64,000 bases of DNA from Liquidambar formosana (GCA_039720395.1 CM077824.1:27481278-27545277), one strand, 5' to 3'. Positions 48,290-58,980 are shown, numbered from the stretch's first letter. The notes: generated from the letters alone by a model not told the origin. Numbers and translations are program-made.

Positions 48290-48920
48290 ATTCCTTGATT
48301 TCTTGTGATTGAATTGCTATTGCTATTTATTTCTTGAGAAAATTATAGCACGTTGGGATTGATTGAATGTTCTTGCTTATTTCTAATCCTCGGGTTAAAA
48401 TAAAGCTTTGTTGATTGGATGATGAGTTGATTGGATGCTTGGGATGCTTTGTAAGGATCATGAGATTGTTATTTCTTGATTCTTTATGATGAATTGACAT
48501 TGCTATTAATTTCTTGAGGAAATTATAGCATAATTGGAATGTGTGCTTTGCTTAATTTTAACAAAGATTGTTAAAATAAAGCGTATGAATGCTTGATTGG
48601 AATTGGTTTTGGAAGTATGTTTAAATGACTCTTTGAGTCACATACATGGATTTTTTTGCATTACTATTAATTTCTTGAGGAGATTATAGCACAATTGGAA
48701 TATTTGTTTCACTTAGTTTTAACAAAGATTGTTAAAATAAAGCTTGTCATTGCTTGGATAGAAGTGTTTGTGATAGTATGTTTAAATGACTCTTTGAGTC
48801 ACATACATGAATTGTTTTGCATTGCTATTTATTTCTTAATGAAATTATAGCACAATGAATGGATTGCCCTCACTTAATTTTAACAAAGTTGTTAAAATTA
48901 AAGTTTCATGATTTTGTTTA
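48290..48920. repeat. ~170-180 bp tandem repeat, four degenerate copies, hairpin-rich
   Basis: TTGCTATTxATTTCTTGAGGAAATTATAGCA-like blocks (in parts: ATTTCTTGAG, ATTATAGCAC) recur near 48315, 48500, 48660 and 48825. They are followed in the later copies by TTTTAACAAAGATTGTTAAAA, a perfect 9-bp stem with a 3-base loop, and by TGACTCTTTGAGTCA. Confidence 0.8.
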
Positions 48921-48930
48921 GTAAGCATGG

Positions 48931-50035
48931 TGTGTTTAAACGACTCTTGTAGTCACACACAATCCCTTATCTTGTGCGTGTCCTCATTAGAAAGAATGAG
49001 CGTACATTATAGAAGCATATGTGTTCCTATTAGAAAGAATAGGCATATGAGAGTATAATGTGTTTAAATGACTCTTGTAGTCACACACAAACCCCCTATC
49101 TTGTGCATATCCTTATTAGAAAGAATGAGCATACATTATGGAAGCATATGTGTTCCTATTAGAAAGAATAGGCATATAAGAGTATAGTGTGTTTAAATGA
49201 CTCTTGTAGTCACACACAAACCCCCTATCTTGTGCGTGTCCTCATTAGAAAGAATGAGCGTACATTATGGAAGCATATGTGTTCCTATTAGAAAGAATAG
49301 GCATATGAGAGTATAATGTGTTTAAACGACTTTTGTAGTCACACACAATCCCCTATCTTATGCGTGTCCTCATTAGAAAGAATGAGCGTACATTATGGAA
49401 GCATATGTGTTCCTATTAGAAAGAATAGGCATATGAGAGTATAATGTGTTTAAACGACTTTTGTAGTCACACACAATCCCCTATCTTATGCGTGTCCTCA
49501 TTAAAAAGAATGAGCGTACATTATGGAAGCATATGTGTTCCTATTAGAAAGAATAGGCATATGAGAGTATAGTGTGTTTAAATGACTCTTGTAGTCACAC
49601 ACAAACCCCCTATCTTGTGCGTGTCCTCATTAGAAAGAATGAGCATACATTATGGAAGCATATGTGTTCCTATTAGAAAGAATAGGCATATGAGAGTATA
49701 GTGTGTTTAAATGACTCTTGTAGTCACACACAAACCCCCTATTTTGTGTGTGTCCTATTAGAAAGAATGAGTGTATATTATGGAAGCATATGTGTTCCTA
49801 TTAGAAAGAATAGGCATATGAGAGTATAATGTGTTTAAATGACTCTTGTAGTCACACGCAAACCCCCTATCTTGTGCGTGTCCTCATTATAAAGAATGAG
49901 CATACATTATAGAAGCATATGTTCCCCTATTAGAAAGAATAGGCATATGAGAGTACCGTGTGTTTAAATGACTTTCATAGTCACACACAACCCCCCCTAC
50001 TTTGTACGAGTGTACATTATAGCAGTCATGAACAT
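48931..50035. repeat. 128/129-bp tandem array, eight full copies plus one partial
   Basis: Unit starts (TGTGTTTAAA) are at 48931, 49059, 49188, 49317, 49445, 49573, 49702, 49830 and 49959. Each unit carries the hairpins TGACT-CTTGT-AGTCA, CTCATT-AGAAAG-AATGAG and CCTATT-AGAAAG-AATAGG. Tandem arrays just before the 3' LTR are known from Tat/Ogre elements and can seed satellites. Confidence 0.95.
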
Positions 50036-50153
50036 CCTCAGTAGTCACTGTTGAAGTTCAAGCTTTGGTTCCTTGCCCTTTTCTTGTGAAAATGGGCTGT
50101 CTTTTCTAACATTGGTGTCGCTTGCGAAGCAAACTCCACCAATGAGAGGCATC
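50036..50153. other. end of retrotransposon interior
   Basis: A short stretch between the tandem array and the 3' LTR. The purine-rich AATGAGAGG just before the LTR is a weak polypurine-tract candidate. The short open frame on the minus strand has no family match. Confidence 0.4.
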
Positions 50154-53100
50154 TGTAGACACCCCATTTTCACCCCCATGAGTTCATGATAGCATTTGGT
50201 TAGGTTTAGAAGCATGTAGGAGTCCCTAAGCCTTAAAAGACAACTTTGCCCTTTCAAGCCTTAAGAGAATAGGTCATCATTGCATGCATATTTTTGTCTC
50301 TTTATTGAGTCCCATCACTTGCATTTAGTTTCCAGGATCATTTTAGATATGTGTGTCAAATTTGGTTCAATTCCAGATAGGTTTGGATAACTAATTAGAA
50401 CTTTTGCGACTTGAAGGGCAATTTCGTCTTTTACTTCGTATATTTTCCAATTGACTTCCAAACTTGTTCTGAAGTGTTCCATTGACCTTAGAATGATGAA
50501 ATGAGTCTAATTGAAGTGCCAATTTAATTTATTGATAGGTTTGGGATTGGTTCACCACATTACCCTATGCTTAATTGACCTTTTTTCGGATAATCGCCTC
50601 ATGAAAACCCAGCCACTTGACCGTGGTTAGGGATTCTTGGTTCAAGAATATTCTAGGCTTATTCTACATTGAATCCTTGAAATTTTGGCTTTTGAATCAC
50701 TCAAATCGGAGTTAAAATGAATAATTTAAGTCCATTTGAAGTTCAGAGTCCAAACCAAGCTAGAATTCCAAAATTTTTGGATTCTTCTCGGGTGACCGGT
50801 TGGGCTCAACCAGTTGGACCAGTTCACCCCAACCGGTCACCTGAGCCCTTCATCCTGATTTTGAGTTGTTTAACATTCATGAGATTTAATTACAGCCCTA
50901 GATTGATTTTATGGTGAATTAATCTCAACCATTGATTCATATGGTTGGTTAGTTATAAATAGAGGCTCATTCATCAGCATAAGGGACTTTTGGCTCATTT
51001 GACACTTCATATTCATAAGAGAGAGAGGGACCACGAGTTTGCACACACCATATCACTTGGAGGAGGCTTTCTACTGCAATTTCAAAGGAGAACTAGAAGG
51101 GAACCAAGCCAAAGAGAAGGAAGAACGCAACGAAGACCCTTGCTTTGTTGTAAGTTTCCTTTGCATCCTTTTATGATTCCTTCTTCTTCTACTCCATTCT
51201 CTGCTTAATTAGGGCTTAGAATTGATTTAGGAATCATATATACTCTATATTTTAGAGTGTATATGATTCAAATATGATGAGAATGCATGTTAGTGGATTA
51301 GGATTGCGAATTGCTTGCTGTTAGGATAGTTTCTCTCTTAAGAATAGAGGTACGTTTTGCATGAAAAATCAATTGATGTGTTTAGGCCGTTTTCTCTTCA
51401 TGGTTCAACTATATGCATGATTTTAAGCATCTTTTGTATAGGACACTTGCTGTATCTTCATTGGTGTATGGATGATTATCCTTTTCGAGGATAATTATCG
51501 TCCTTAGAGGGTGAGGTTGTGCATGGGTGCTTTCTGGAGTGTGTTTAAGTGCGCTGTGAGTTTCTTTGCATACTTAGGTATATATTTTATGTAGGATGTG
51601 TGAAGAAATCATTCATACGGAGTGGTTTCTACGTAAAATTATCTCCGGATAGATTTACTTAAGAAAACTCGCCGTAAGGATGATTATTTCACATTCTTAC
51701 ATAAAATACTAACCTAAGGCATCATGTTAGATTTTCTTTTCATGTTTAGGATTGTCATATGATATTTCATCATGATAGTGCCTATTTAGCATGTTTTTGA
51801 TGATTTTGTGCATGTTAGGGTGTTTAGAGCATATAGGAGCATATATGAGCATACTAGGATTTTGTTTTCCTTTTGATTTTTGTTATTTGCATGAGTATTA
51901 GGTCATTATATGCATGTTTAGTATTCTGTCCAGATTTGATTTAGGTCTTCTAATGATGATTTGAGCATGAATATGAATGGTTTGAGCTTAATAATTGCCC
52001 TATAGAATACATAGAGTGATTAATTGATGTTTTCTCGATGTTTCGGGATGATTTGCATATGGTAAGTGGTTCATTGTAAGTCTTGTGTGAGTTGTTCTCT
52101 TCTCCCCCCTTAGGTTATTGTCTTTACCTTGAATTAGAAGTCCTAAGTTTCCAACTCTTTCAAAATTCTGTTTTAATTAGAGTTCCATCTCTTTTAGAAT
52201 TCTACTTTTCTTAAAATTCTGTTTTATCTAGAGTTCTATCTTTTTTAGAATTCTACTTCTCTCAAACTTCTTTTTGAACAAGAGTTCTATCTCTTTTCAA
52301 ATTCTATCTTTTCTCAAAGTCCTTTTCGGAAATCCTTCTTCTTTTAAAACTCTACTTTTCTTTTTATGGAAACTTAGGGTTTATAGTTCATTGTAAAGGG
52401 AGTAACCCCTTCTCAATCAAATTACGTGGACTTTGATCCTTACATCTTTGTATGTAAGGTACGTAGGCGCTCATTTGATGTTCAAGTCTGCCCTAGGATA
52501 CTAAGTATCCTAGGTTTTCTTTTTCTTTCTTCTTTTCTTTCTTTCTACCCATTTGTCCATCACATATATGCTAGTGGAGTAGAATGAACCCATGTTTACC
52601 CATTTATCCATCACATATGATTGCTAGAGGAGTAGGATGGATCTGTTTGCTCATTCTCTCTATCTCTTACTTGCTTTCCATATCTCTCATACTTGTTCAT
52701 GGATGTTTACATGCTTTATGGATGTTTATTGTTTTATGGATGTTCATGGATGAATGCGATTGGTTTATGGATGATTCTTTGCATATGCATGGTAACTAAT
52801 TAGGAAGTGATTGAAATAGCCCATATAAATTCAGAGACCCATTTTGGGGCGATGTGGGTGCCTATAGGATGTTTCCTAGAACCTTCCCACATCATAACTT
52901 AGTCTCCGAATCCTCTCTTGTTTTGATTAGACCTGCTTTTCCTTGATCGGAGTCATGTGGTTTGTTTTCAAAGGTTTTCTTTAAAAACTGTTTTATGGTT
53001 TTCCTCTTTTCCTAAAAATGAGGTGGCGACTCCTTGTTTGTTATGTTTTTGTGAACCTTTTAAAAACCAAATTTTTATTAATTTAAATCTCTACAAGTCT

Positions 53101-53159
53101 TTTTAAAAGAAGGGTTTTCTTTCCTTCCTCCTCCCTTGGATCGAAGCCCGTGGTTCACA
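50154..53159 (+). repeat. 3' long terminal repeat
   Basis: 3,006 bp, TGTAGACACC...GGTTCACA, partner of 28736-31822. It lacks about 85 bp present in the 5' LTR near 29446-29531 and has a small duplication of GAGCATATA near 51835. It repeats the CCGGTT cluster (50792-50845) and the TATA box (50954-50962). Confidence 0.95.
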
Positions 53160-53164
53160 ATACC
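53160..53164. repeat. retrotransposon target-site duplication, right copy
   Basis: ATACC, identical to 28731-28735. Confidence 0.9.
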
Positions 53165-54246
53165 GATCAGGGAGGAGTTATTACGCCTGGCAAGGTAATA
53201 CATGCTACAACCAACTCCTACCATGTATACAAACTATTTACTATTCCCTTAATATATATGTAGCACTCCGTTTATGTGCACATTTTGTACTAAATTTGTC
53301 CATGCATCTCCAAAACAACACAGAATCTTCTTAACTCAGCATCTCTACAAAAATTTAACTCATTGCTCCATCCTAATTATTAACATGGAAGAAACCCAAA
53401 CAGGAACCAAATGAGGCAATTGCCTCACCTCAACTCTTTTTTTCTTCTTCTTGTTGTACTTCGCCATCCCTTAATGTTTCTCAACTCCTTTTACTATTCT
53501 TCGTTTTCTACCCCTTTCATTTTTTATTTTTTCCTCCACATAAAACCTTCAACCCAAAAATAAATCATATATTTTATCAATTGCATAATTCATTAAAAAA
53601 TTTTAAAACCATTCAAACACAAAACTAAAAGACATAATTCAAACTTTATCACTCACTGCATCCATTTCAACCAAATTACTCCTTATTTTTTTCCCAAAAA
53701 ACAAACCCAATAACAAACACCCGATGCTAGCTCTATTAAAAAAGTAATAAACTCACATAACTACAAACTAAATCCTATAACGTTCTGACAGACTTGAACA
53801 TTAAAAACGAAGAATACCACAATAAAAGCACAAAACTCATTTTTCCACACCACCTTATAAAAGCAAAACCCAAAAAATATATACGTAAATATATTAACTA
53901 CTTTTTATACAATAACATTATAGCACAATATTCAAACAATTAAAGTTTTAACCAGAAATAAATCAAATGAACAAAAACAGACCCCAAAAAAAAATCATGT
54001 TAGAAAAACCAATATAATTTTATTTATCATTCAACTATAAATTTTTGCATTTTTTTACCTCAAAATTAAAACATGAAATTTTTTTTTTTTTTTTTCACTT
54101 TCTGCTAAGCATAACTGGTAGATCAATCTCATGTTAGCATAACATTGTTCTATTAGCCAGACTAATACCCAAACCCATTGTAGTCATGCACCGTAATGCC
54201 TTAATTTCTGCTCTGACAATCAATAAAAGCTACACCACCATACTAC

Positions 54247-54250
<4 letters not shown>

Positions 54251-54302
<52 letters not shown>
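54251..54302. repeat. (AC)n(AT)n compound microsatellite
   Basis: An uninterrupted CA run of about 19 units is followed by seven AT units. Confidence 0.95.
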
Positions 54303-54303
<1 letters not shown>

Positions 54304-54890
54304 CATAAATAGAGATACACGGTAGGGAACCCATATTAACCCTCTCTATTGCATTCCTTAAATTGAATCCCTGATATCACCTCATACACTTAACACCACA
54401 CATTTCTCATAGTATTTATACTATTTTTAACACTTTTAATATCTTTAATTTCTTTTCACCTAATATCCTTTCCCTATTCCTTTCCACTTTCCCAGAATAC
54501 ATAACTGTTACAACTCTTCCCATAACTTTAAAAACTGACCACACTTATTTTCCTTCACCACATTTCATACAACAATTATATAATAAACATATAAATAGAG
54601 ATACACTACACAAACGCCATATTTGCACTCTCTATTGGATCCCTTTAATTGAATCTGTGATATCATCTCATACACTTGACATCATACAGTTCATAAACAG
54701 TTCAGATAATATTTATACTATTTTTAACACTTTTAATATCTTTAATTTCTTTTCAGTTAATATCCTTTGCCTATTCCTTTCTATTTTTCCAAAATGCATA
54801 ACTGTTACGACTTTCCCCATAACTTTTAAAACTGATCGCACTTATTTTCCTTCAGCACATTTCATACAACAATTATATGTTACCATTGTA
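54303..54890. repeat. ~287-bp tandem duplication
   Basis: ATAAATAGAGATACAC occurs at about 54306 and 54593, each followed by CTCTCTATTG, TTTAATTGAATC / TTAAATTGAATC, GATATCA and CTCATACACTT. The copies differ by substitutions and a small indel. The 82-codon frame at 54657 lies in the second copy and is probably chance. Confidence 0.85.
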
Positions 54891-55794
54891 CCTTTATTTA
54901 TTTAGTTTCTTTACTTGAATTTTTTTTTGCAGCATACAAGTAGCAAGAATGAAACCGCCAAAAAAAAAAAAAAAACCCAACAGACATGTTTCTATCATTG
55001 TCAATGTTATCAAAAGCAAGTACCTTAACCATCACCTATAAAAATACTTTCTATATGAAAGTATTTTTAATAACGCTACTACAGGTAATAACTCATCATT
55101 CATAACTTAATATTGCAGAAGTTCCTTTCAATTACAACGTCAATTACTCATTTTAAAACCTATTTCCAACAGCTTACATTCTGATACTTTTCCAATTATT
55201 TCCCATGTATTTTAGCCGCTTGACTGGGATTGTGGAAAAACATGTCTCTATCATTGTCATGTTTTTTCACAAACATTCAAGGTTCGTATATCACTTCATT
55301 CCAAACATACATAATTTACAAAATTCATAAATATTTCCACAACTACACTTTTTCCTCACCATCAACAATTTATTTTACTAACCATTAAATATATCATGAT
55401 AAAAATGTTTTTCAGCGTGCTGTATAACGAATATGCCTATAAAAGAGCTAATGCAACAAGTTTGTACCAAAAAACCAATGGAACGGCATAGAGAGTTGCA
55501 TTAGCTCCAATATCTGCACCACTATTATACAAACAATTCTCTAAAACAATATAGAGAGTTGTACCATTTCTCAACCATACAAAAGGTAATCATATTCTAC
55601 CCTTCTTATTCTAATCTTTTAATTTAACTAATTGCTTCTTTTAACATACCACCACAAATTTATATTATTTAATATCATTTAACACTACCTAACACAACTA
55701 ACATTTATTCATACATAGATTTGGTCGAGGAGGGCGCAAATATTGATAGATAATATGTTGATTTGGCTGAAGACAAAGATATAAAACAACCACC

Positions 55795-55903
55795 GCTCTT
55801 CATACTCTCAAAAGGAGTATGAAGAGCTTATGCGAGAAGTATCAGCCGTTCTTCATAACCAATACTTACTGCTCTTCAAACTCTCAAAAAGAGTATGAAG
55901 AGC
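55795..55903. repeat. two 33-base stem-loops in tandem
   Basis: 55795-55827 has a perfect 13-bp stem, GCTCTTCATACTC with GAGTATGAAGAGC, around TCAAAAG. 55871-55903 is a second copy, 76 bp on, with one stem mismatch and loop TCAAAAA. Confidence 0.85.
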
Positions 55904-57035
55904 TCATGCAAGAAGCATCAATCACTTTCCATAACTAATATTTATACACATAACTATTTATAAAACCACATCAAAAAAAAAAAAATTCAACCACATGGCA
56001 AGCAAGGAAAACTCAAATTGCAAGAGACTACAAGAAAGCAATATCACATTTAAATGTAATAACTCACAATGATACAAAATCAAAGTAAGTAATTTCCTTC
56101 GCAATTTTCCTTTATTTTTTGTCTTGAACAAATTTCCAATTCTTAATAACTAACTTTCCAAAGCAACATATTGCACTAACTACATAACTTGCATTTTTTT
56201 AGGTACACCAAGACTCAAGATCCTACCGAGGAAAAAGCTCTACACAACAACAACAAATCAGCTATTTCAAAAATAGCATGAAGCATATCAACAATCGCAG
56301 CTGTAGCTACAAAATCACTGAAGAAATCTACAAAATAAAATTCCTATTACAATTACTTTGTGACATTTAACATGTACAAATAATTAAATTTCATGATCTG
56401 GACTGTGCAAATTGGACCGAACCTATCTATTTAGACCTTGTAAGGTGTGAATTCAGTTAGGTTTGTATAATCATGATATGGGTTGTTTTGGTAGGGTTTC
56501 TACTCTTCTTTGGATTTGAATTCTTTTTACTTGCTGAGTTTAGTATGAGTGATGTTAACTTTTTCCATCAATATGCAGCTCATGCCTTTTTAATGGACAG
56601 CATCTGGTTTATATTCTTAACTTTGCTTTTATTTGAATTCATTTCTTTATTATCAAATACGTTTAACGTTATCCTCCTAATTACATATTTAGAGTGCTAT
56701 CTAAGCCTCTAAGTCACGTATATGACTAAAATTAGTAATTTACCTATTCACCTATTATAGGTGAACAAACTATGCTTTTCCCTGACATATTAGCTATAGT
56801 AACATCAAAATTTATATTGGATTTTTTTTTTCCCATAGTAAAAGGAAAAAATAATGTAAATAACTTGCCTAACTACCACGATTTGATCAATTTGATTTTG
56901 ACATCCTTAATCAATTTCTTTTAAAACTTTTCCAACAAATATTCTTAATATAAATCTCTTACCTACAAATTCACTTACATGCAAACACAAAAACCCTAAA
57001 AAATACTATCAAAAACACACCTTCAAAAACTACCG

Positions 57036-57067
57036 GGCACGGGCCTTGCGCGTGTCTTCCAACCTAG
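57036..57067 (+). mobile_element. Helitron 3' terminus (hairpin and CTAG)
   Basis: GGCACGGGC (57036-57044), loop CTT, GCGCGTGTC (57048-57056) make a 9-bp stem with one G-G mismatch and one G-T pair. Eleven bases later the element ends CTAG (57064-57067), followed by T. Hairpin, 10-12 base spacing, CTRR end and following T are the diagnostic Helitron right end. It matches the orientation of RepHel and RPA. Confidence 0.85.
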
Positions 57068-57167
57068 TATTAAGAAATATGACACTATAAGACCATGCAG
57101 CAAGCCGGCAATTGAAATATCGAGTACGAAAATGCAAGAATCGAAAAATTGAACCCCCGCCTGGCTT

Positions 57168-58787
57168 ATGTTGTCTTCTTTTGCCTCCAAGTACTTGAAA
57201 TCAAGTCAGAGAAGTCTCTCCCTGCTCGATCAACAAGGCCTTAGCATGACACAAATCTTGCAAATTCAGTCCCAGCTCATAGTTTCCGGCAGCATTTCCG
57301 ACCCTTTTGTTGCCGGCAAGATCATCGCCTTCTGCGCGACCTCCGAGCATGGCGATCTCTCTCACGCTTGTCACCTCTTTCGCCTTCTACCTCATCGCAC
57401 CACCTTCATTTGGAACACCATGATAAGAGCTTTTGCCGAGAAAAATGAATCCACAAGGGCTATCTCTCTCTATAGACAAATGCTAGAGAGTGGCTTCTTA
57501 CCCAACAACTACACCTTCTCTTTTCTTCTCCGAGCTTGTGCTGACCTCTCTGATTTCACCTTGGGTTTGATATCCCATGCCCAGATCATCAGGATGGGTT
57601 GGGAAGCTTATGATTTCGTACAAAATGGATTGATCCATTTATACGCGAGTTGCAACTGCATGGACATGGCTCGTAAATTGTTCGATATGAGTTTGAACCA
57701 AGATGTTATTACGTGGACTGCTGTGATTAATGGGTATGCCAAGTCTGGACAAGTTGTAATTGCGCGGCAACTGTTTGATCAAATGCCTGAAAAGAATGCC
57801 GTTTCTTGGAGCGCTATGATTACTGGGTACGTACAAATTGGATCGTTTAAAGAGGCTTTGGAGCTTTTTAACGATATGCAGCTTGCTGGGTTTCAGCCTA
57901 ATCACGCTGGGATTGTGGGTGCGCTCACTGCTTGTGCTTTTCTCGGTGCTTTGGATCAGGGAAGGTGGATCCATGCATATGTGGATAGAAATAAAATTAA
58001 TTTAGATAGAGTGTTGGGCACAGCGCTTATAGACATGTATGCGAAATGTGGGTGCATAGAAATGGCTCGTCGTGTGTTTGATGAGATGTCTTTAAGAGAT
58101 GTCTTTGCATTTACTTCTTTGATTTCAGGCCTGGCAAATCATGGTCAGAGTGCAAGTGCAATGGAGTTGTTCATGAGGATGCAGAATGAAGGAGTTGAAC
58201 CTAATGAAGTTACATTCATATGTATTCTCAGTGCGTGTAGCAGAATGGGATTGGTGGAAGAAGGGTTGAGAATTTTTGAAAGCATGAATAAGGTTTATGG
58301 GATTGAGCCAGGTGTTGAACACTACGGAAGTCTGGTAGATCTCTTAGGGAGAGCTGGAATGCTAGAAGAGGCGAAGAAGATGGTAAGAGAGATGCCCATG
58401 GAGCCAGACTCTTATGTGCTGGGTGCATTGCTCAATGCTTGTAGAGTTCATGGTGATGTTGACTTGGGTAAAGAAACAATTGAGTGCTTGGTGGAGCAGA
58501 GTCTTGACCATGGTGGGGTTCATGTTCTTCTTTCCAACATGTATGCCTCAGCTAACCAATGGGGTAACGTGGCAAAGGTTAGGAAGGGAATGGAAGAAAA
58601 GAAAGTGAGAAAGGTGCCTGGGTGTAGCTTAATTGAAGTGGATGGCGTGGTTCGAGAATTTGTTGCAGGAGATAGGTCTCATGTGTTTAGGGAAGACATC
58701 CTACTATTACTGCTTGGAATCGACAAGAACTTGAAGTCTTTTTGGTTTGATGATGATTATACAATGGTTGAACAAATCTACTTGTAG
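57168..58787 (+). CDS. PLS-class pentatricopeptide repeat protein, E/E+ type
   Basis: An intronless 539-residue protein that begins MLSSFASKYLKSSQRSL, a Ser/Lys/Arg-rich start with few acids that suits organelle import. About ten P, L and S repeats follow from residue ~75: WNTMIRAFAEKN, YTFSFLLRACADL, NGLIHLYASCNC, ITWTAVINGYAKSG, VSWSAMITGYVQIG, GALTACAFLGALDQGRWIHAYV, LIDMYAKCGCIEMARRVFDEM and FICILSACSRMGLVEEG. The E domain covers roughly residues 405-480 (PMEPDSYVLGALLNACRVHGD, VHVLLSNMYAS) and a short E+ part ends near VREFVAGDRSH. No DYW domain is present. E-type PLS proteins usually specify C-to-U editing sites in mitochondrial or plastid RNA with a DYW partner in trans. The frame is fully open, and the Helitron end lies only 100 bp upstream. 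Which editing site it serves cannot be told. Confidence 0.95.
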   Translation: MLSSFASKYLKSSQRSLSLLDQQGLSMTQILQIQSQLIVSGSISDPFVAGKIIAFCATSEHGDLSHACHLFRLLPHRTTFIWNTMIRAFAEKNESTRAISLYRQMLESGFLPNNYTFSFLLRACADLSDFTLGLISHAQIIRMGWEAYDFVQNGLIHLYASCNCMDMARKLFDMSLNQDVITWTAVINGYAKSGQVVIARQLFDQMPEKNAVSWSAMITGYVQIGSFKEALELFNDMQLAGFQPNHAGIVGALTACAFLGALDQGRWIHAYVDRNKINLDRVLGTALIDMYAKCGCIEMARRVFDEMSLRDVFAFTSLISGLANHGQSASAMELFMRMQNEGVEPNEVTFICILSACSRMGLVEEGLRIFESMNKVYGIEPGVEHYGSLVDLLGRAGMLEEAKKMVREMPMEPDSYVLGALLNACRVHGDVDLGKETIECLVEQSLDHGGVHVLLSNMYASANQWGNVAKVRKGMEEKKVRKVPGCSLIEVDGVVREFVAGDRSHVFREDILLLLLGIDKNLKSFWFDDDYTMVEQIYL

Positions 58788-58830
58788 ACGAAAGTGTATT
58801 TGTGCTTAATTGCCCTTAGATTAGATGGGA

Positions 58831-58980
58831 TCATCGAGGCAAACAAATTTCTACGCAATTGGTTAATCATCGTCTCAATCTAGATTAGTTATAATTTTCA
58901 TGGTGTCATCGAGAGAAATGAATTTCTGCGTGATTAGTGAACCATTGTCTCAACCTAGATTAGTTGTCACTTTCAACTTG
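58831..58980. repeat. 75-bp tandem duplication after the PPR stop
   Basis: TCATCGAG at 58831 and 58906, each followed by an AATTTCT.CG motif, a CATCGTCTCAA / CATTGTCTCAA motif and CTAGATTAGTT. It lies 43 bp beyond the stop codon, so it is probably in the 3' untranslated region. Confidence 0.85.

Larger units (their letters stand above)
28736..53159 (+). mobile_element. 24.4-kb Tat/Ogre-type Ty3-gypsy LTR retrotransposon
   Basis: LTRs of about 3.0 kb begin TGTAGACACC and end GGTTCACA, with a 5-bp ATACC duplication. Between them lie a primer-binding site, gag-pro, a predicted intron, RT, two RNase H domains, integrase, a nested solo LTR, two antisense ORFs and a repeat-rich 3' region. Large size, dual RNase H, the DNGS-type protease and an intron between protease and RT place it in the Tat lineage, close to Ogre by intron structure. 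I see no extra sense ORF before gag as in classical Ogre. Every protein frame is interrupted, so the copy is non-functional by itself. Confidence 0.93.
53165..57035. other. Helitron interior right of the retrotransposon
   Basis: Again strongly G-poor on the plus strand until about 56400. No protein was recognised. It contains a split exon-like start (53165-53194), an AC/AT microsatellite, a ~287-bp tandem duplication and twin 33-base stem-loops. From 56400 the base use becomes balanced and resembles a 3' untranslated region. The 79-codon frame at 56473 is hydrophobic but unrecognised. Confidence 0.5.

Noticed and set aside
48931..50035. regularly spaced repeats considered as a CRISPR-like array
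   Set aside because: Units are contiguous 128/129-bp repeats without unique spacers, in a plant retrotransposon. It is an ordinary tandem array.
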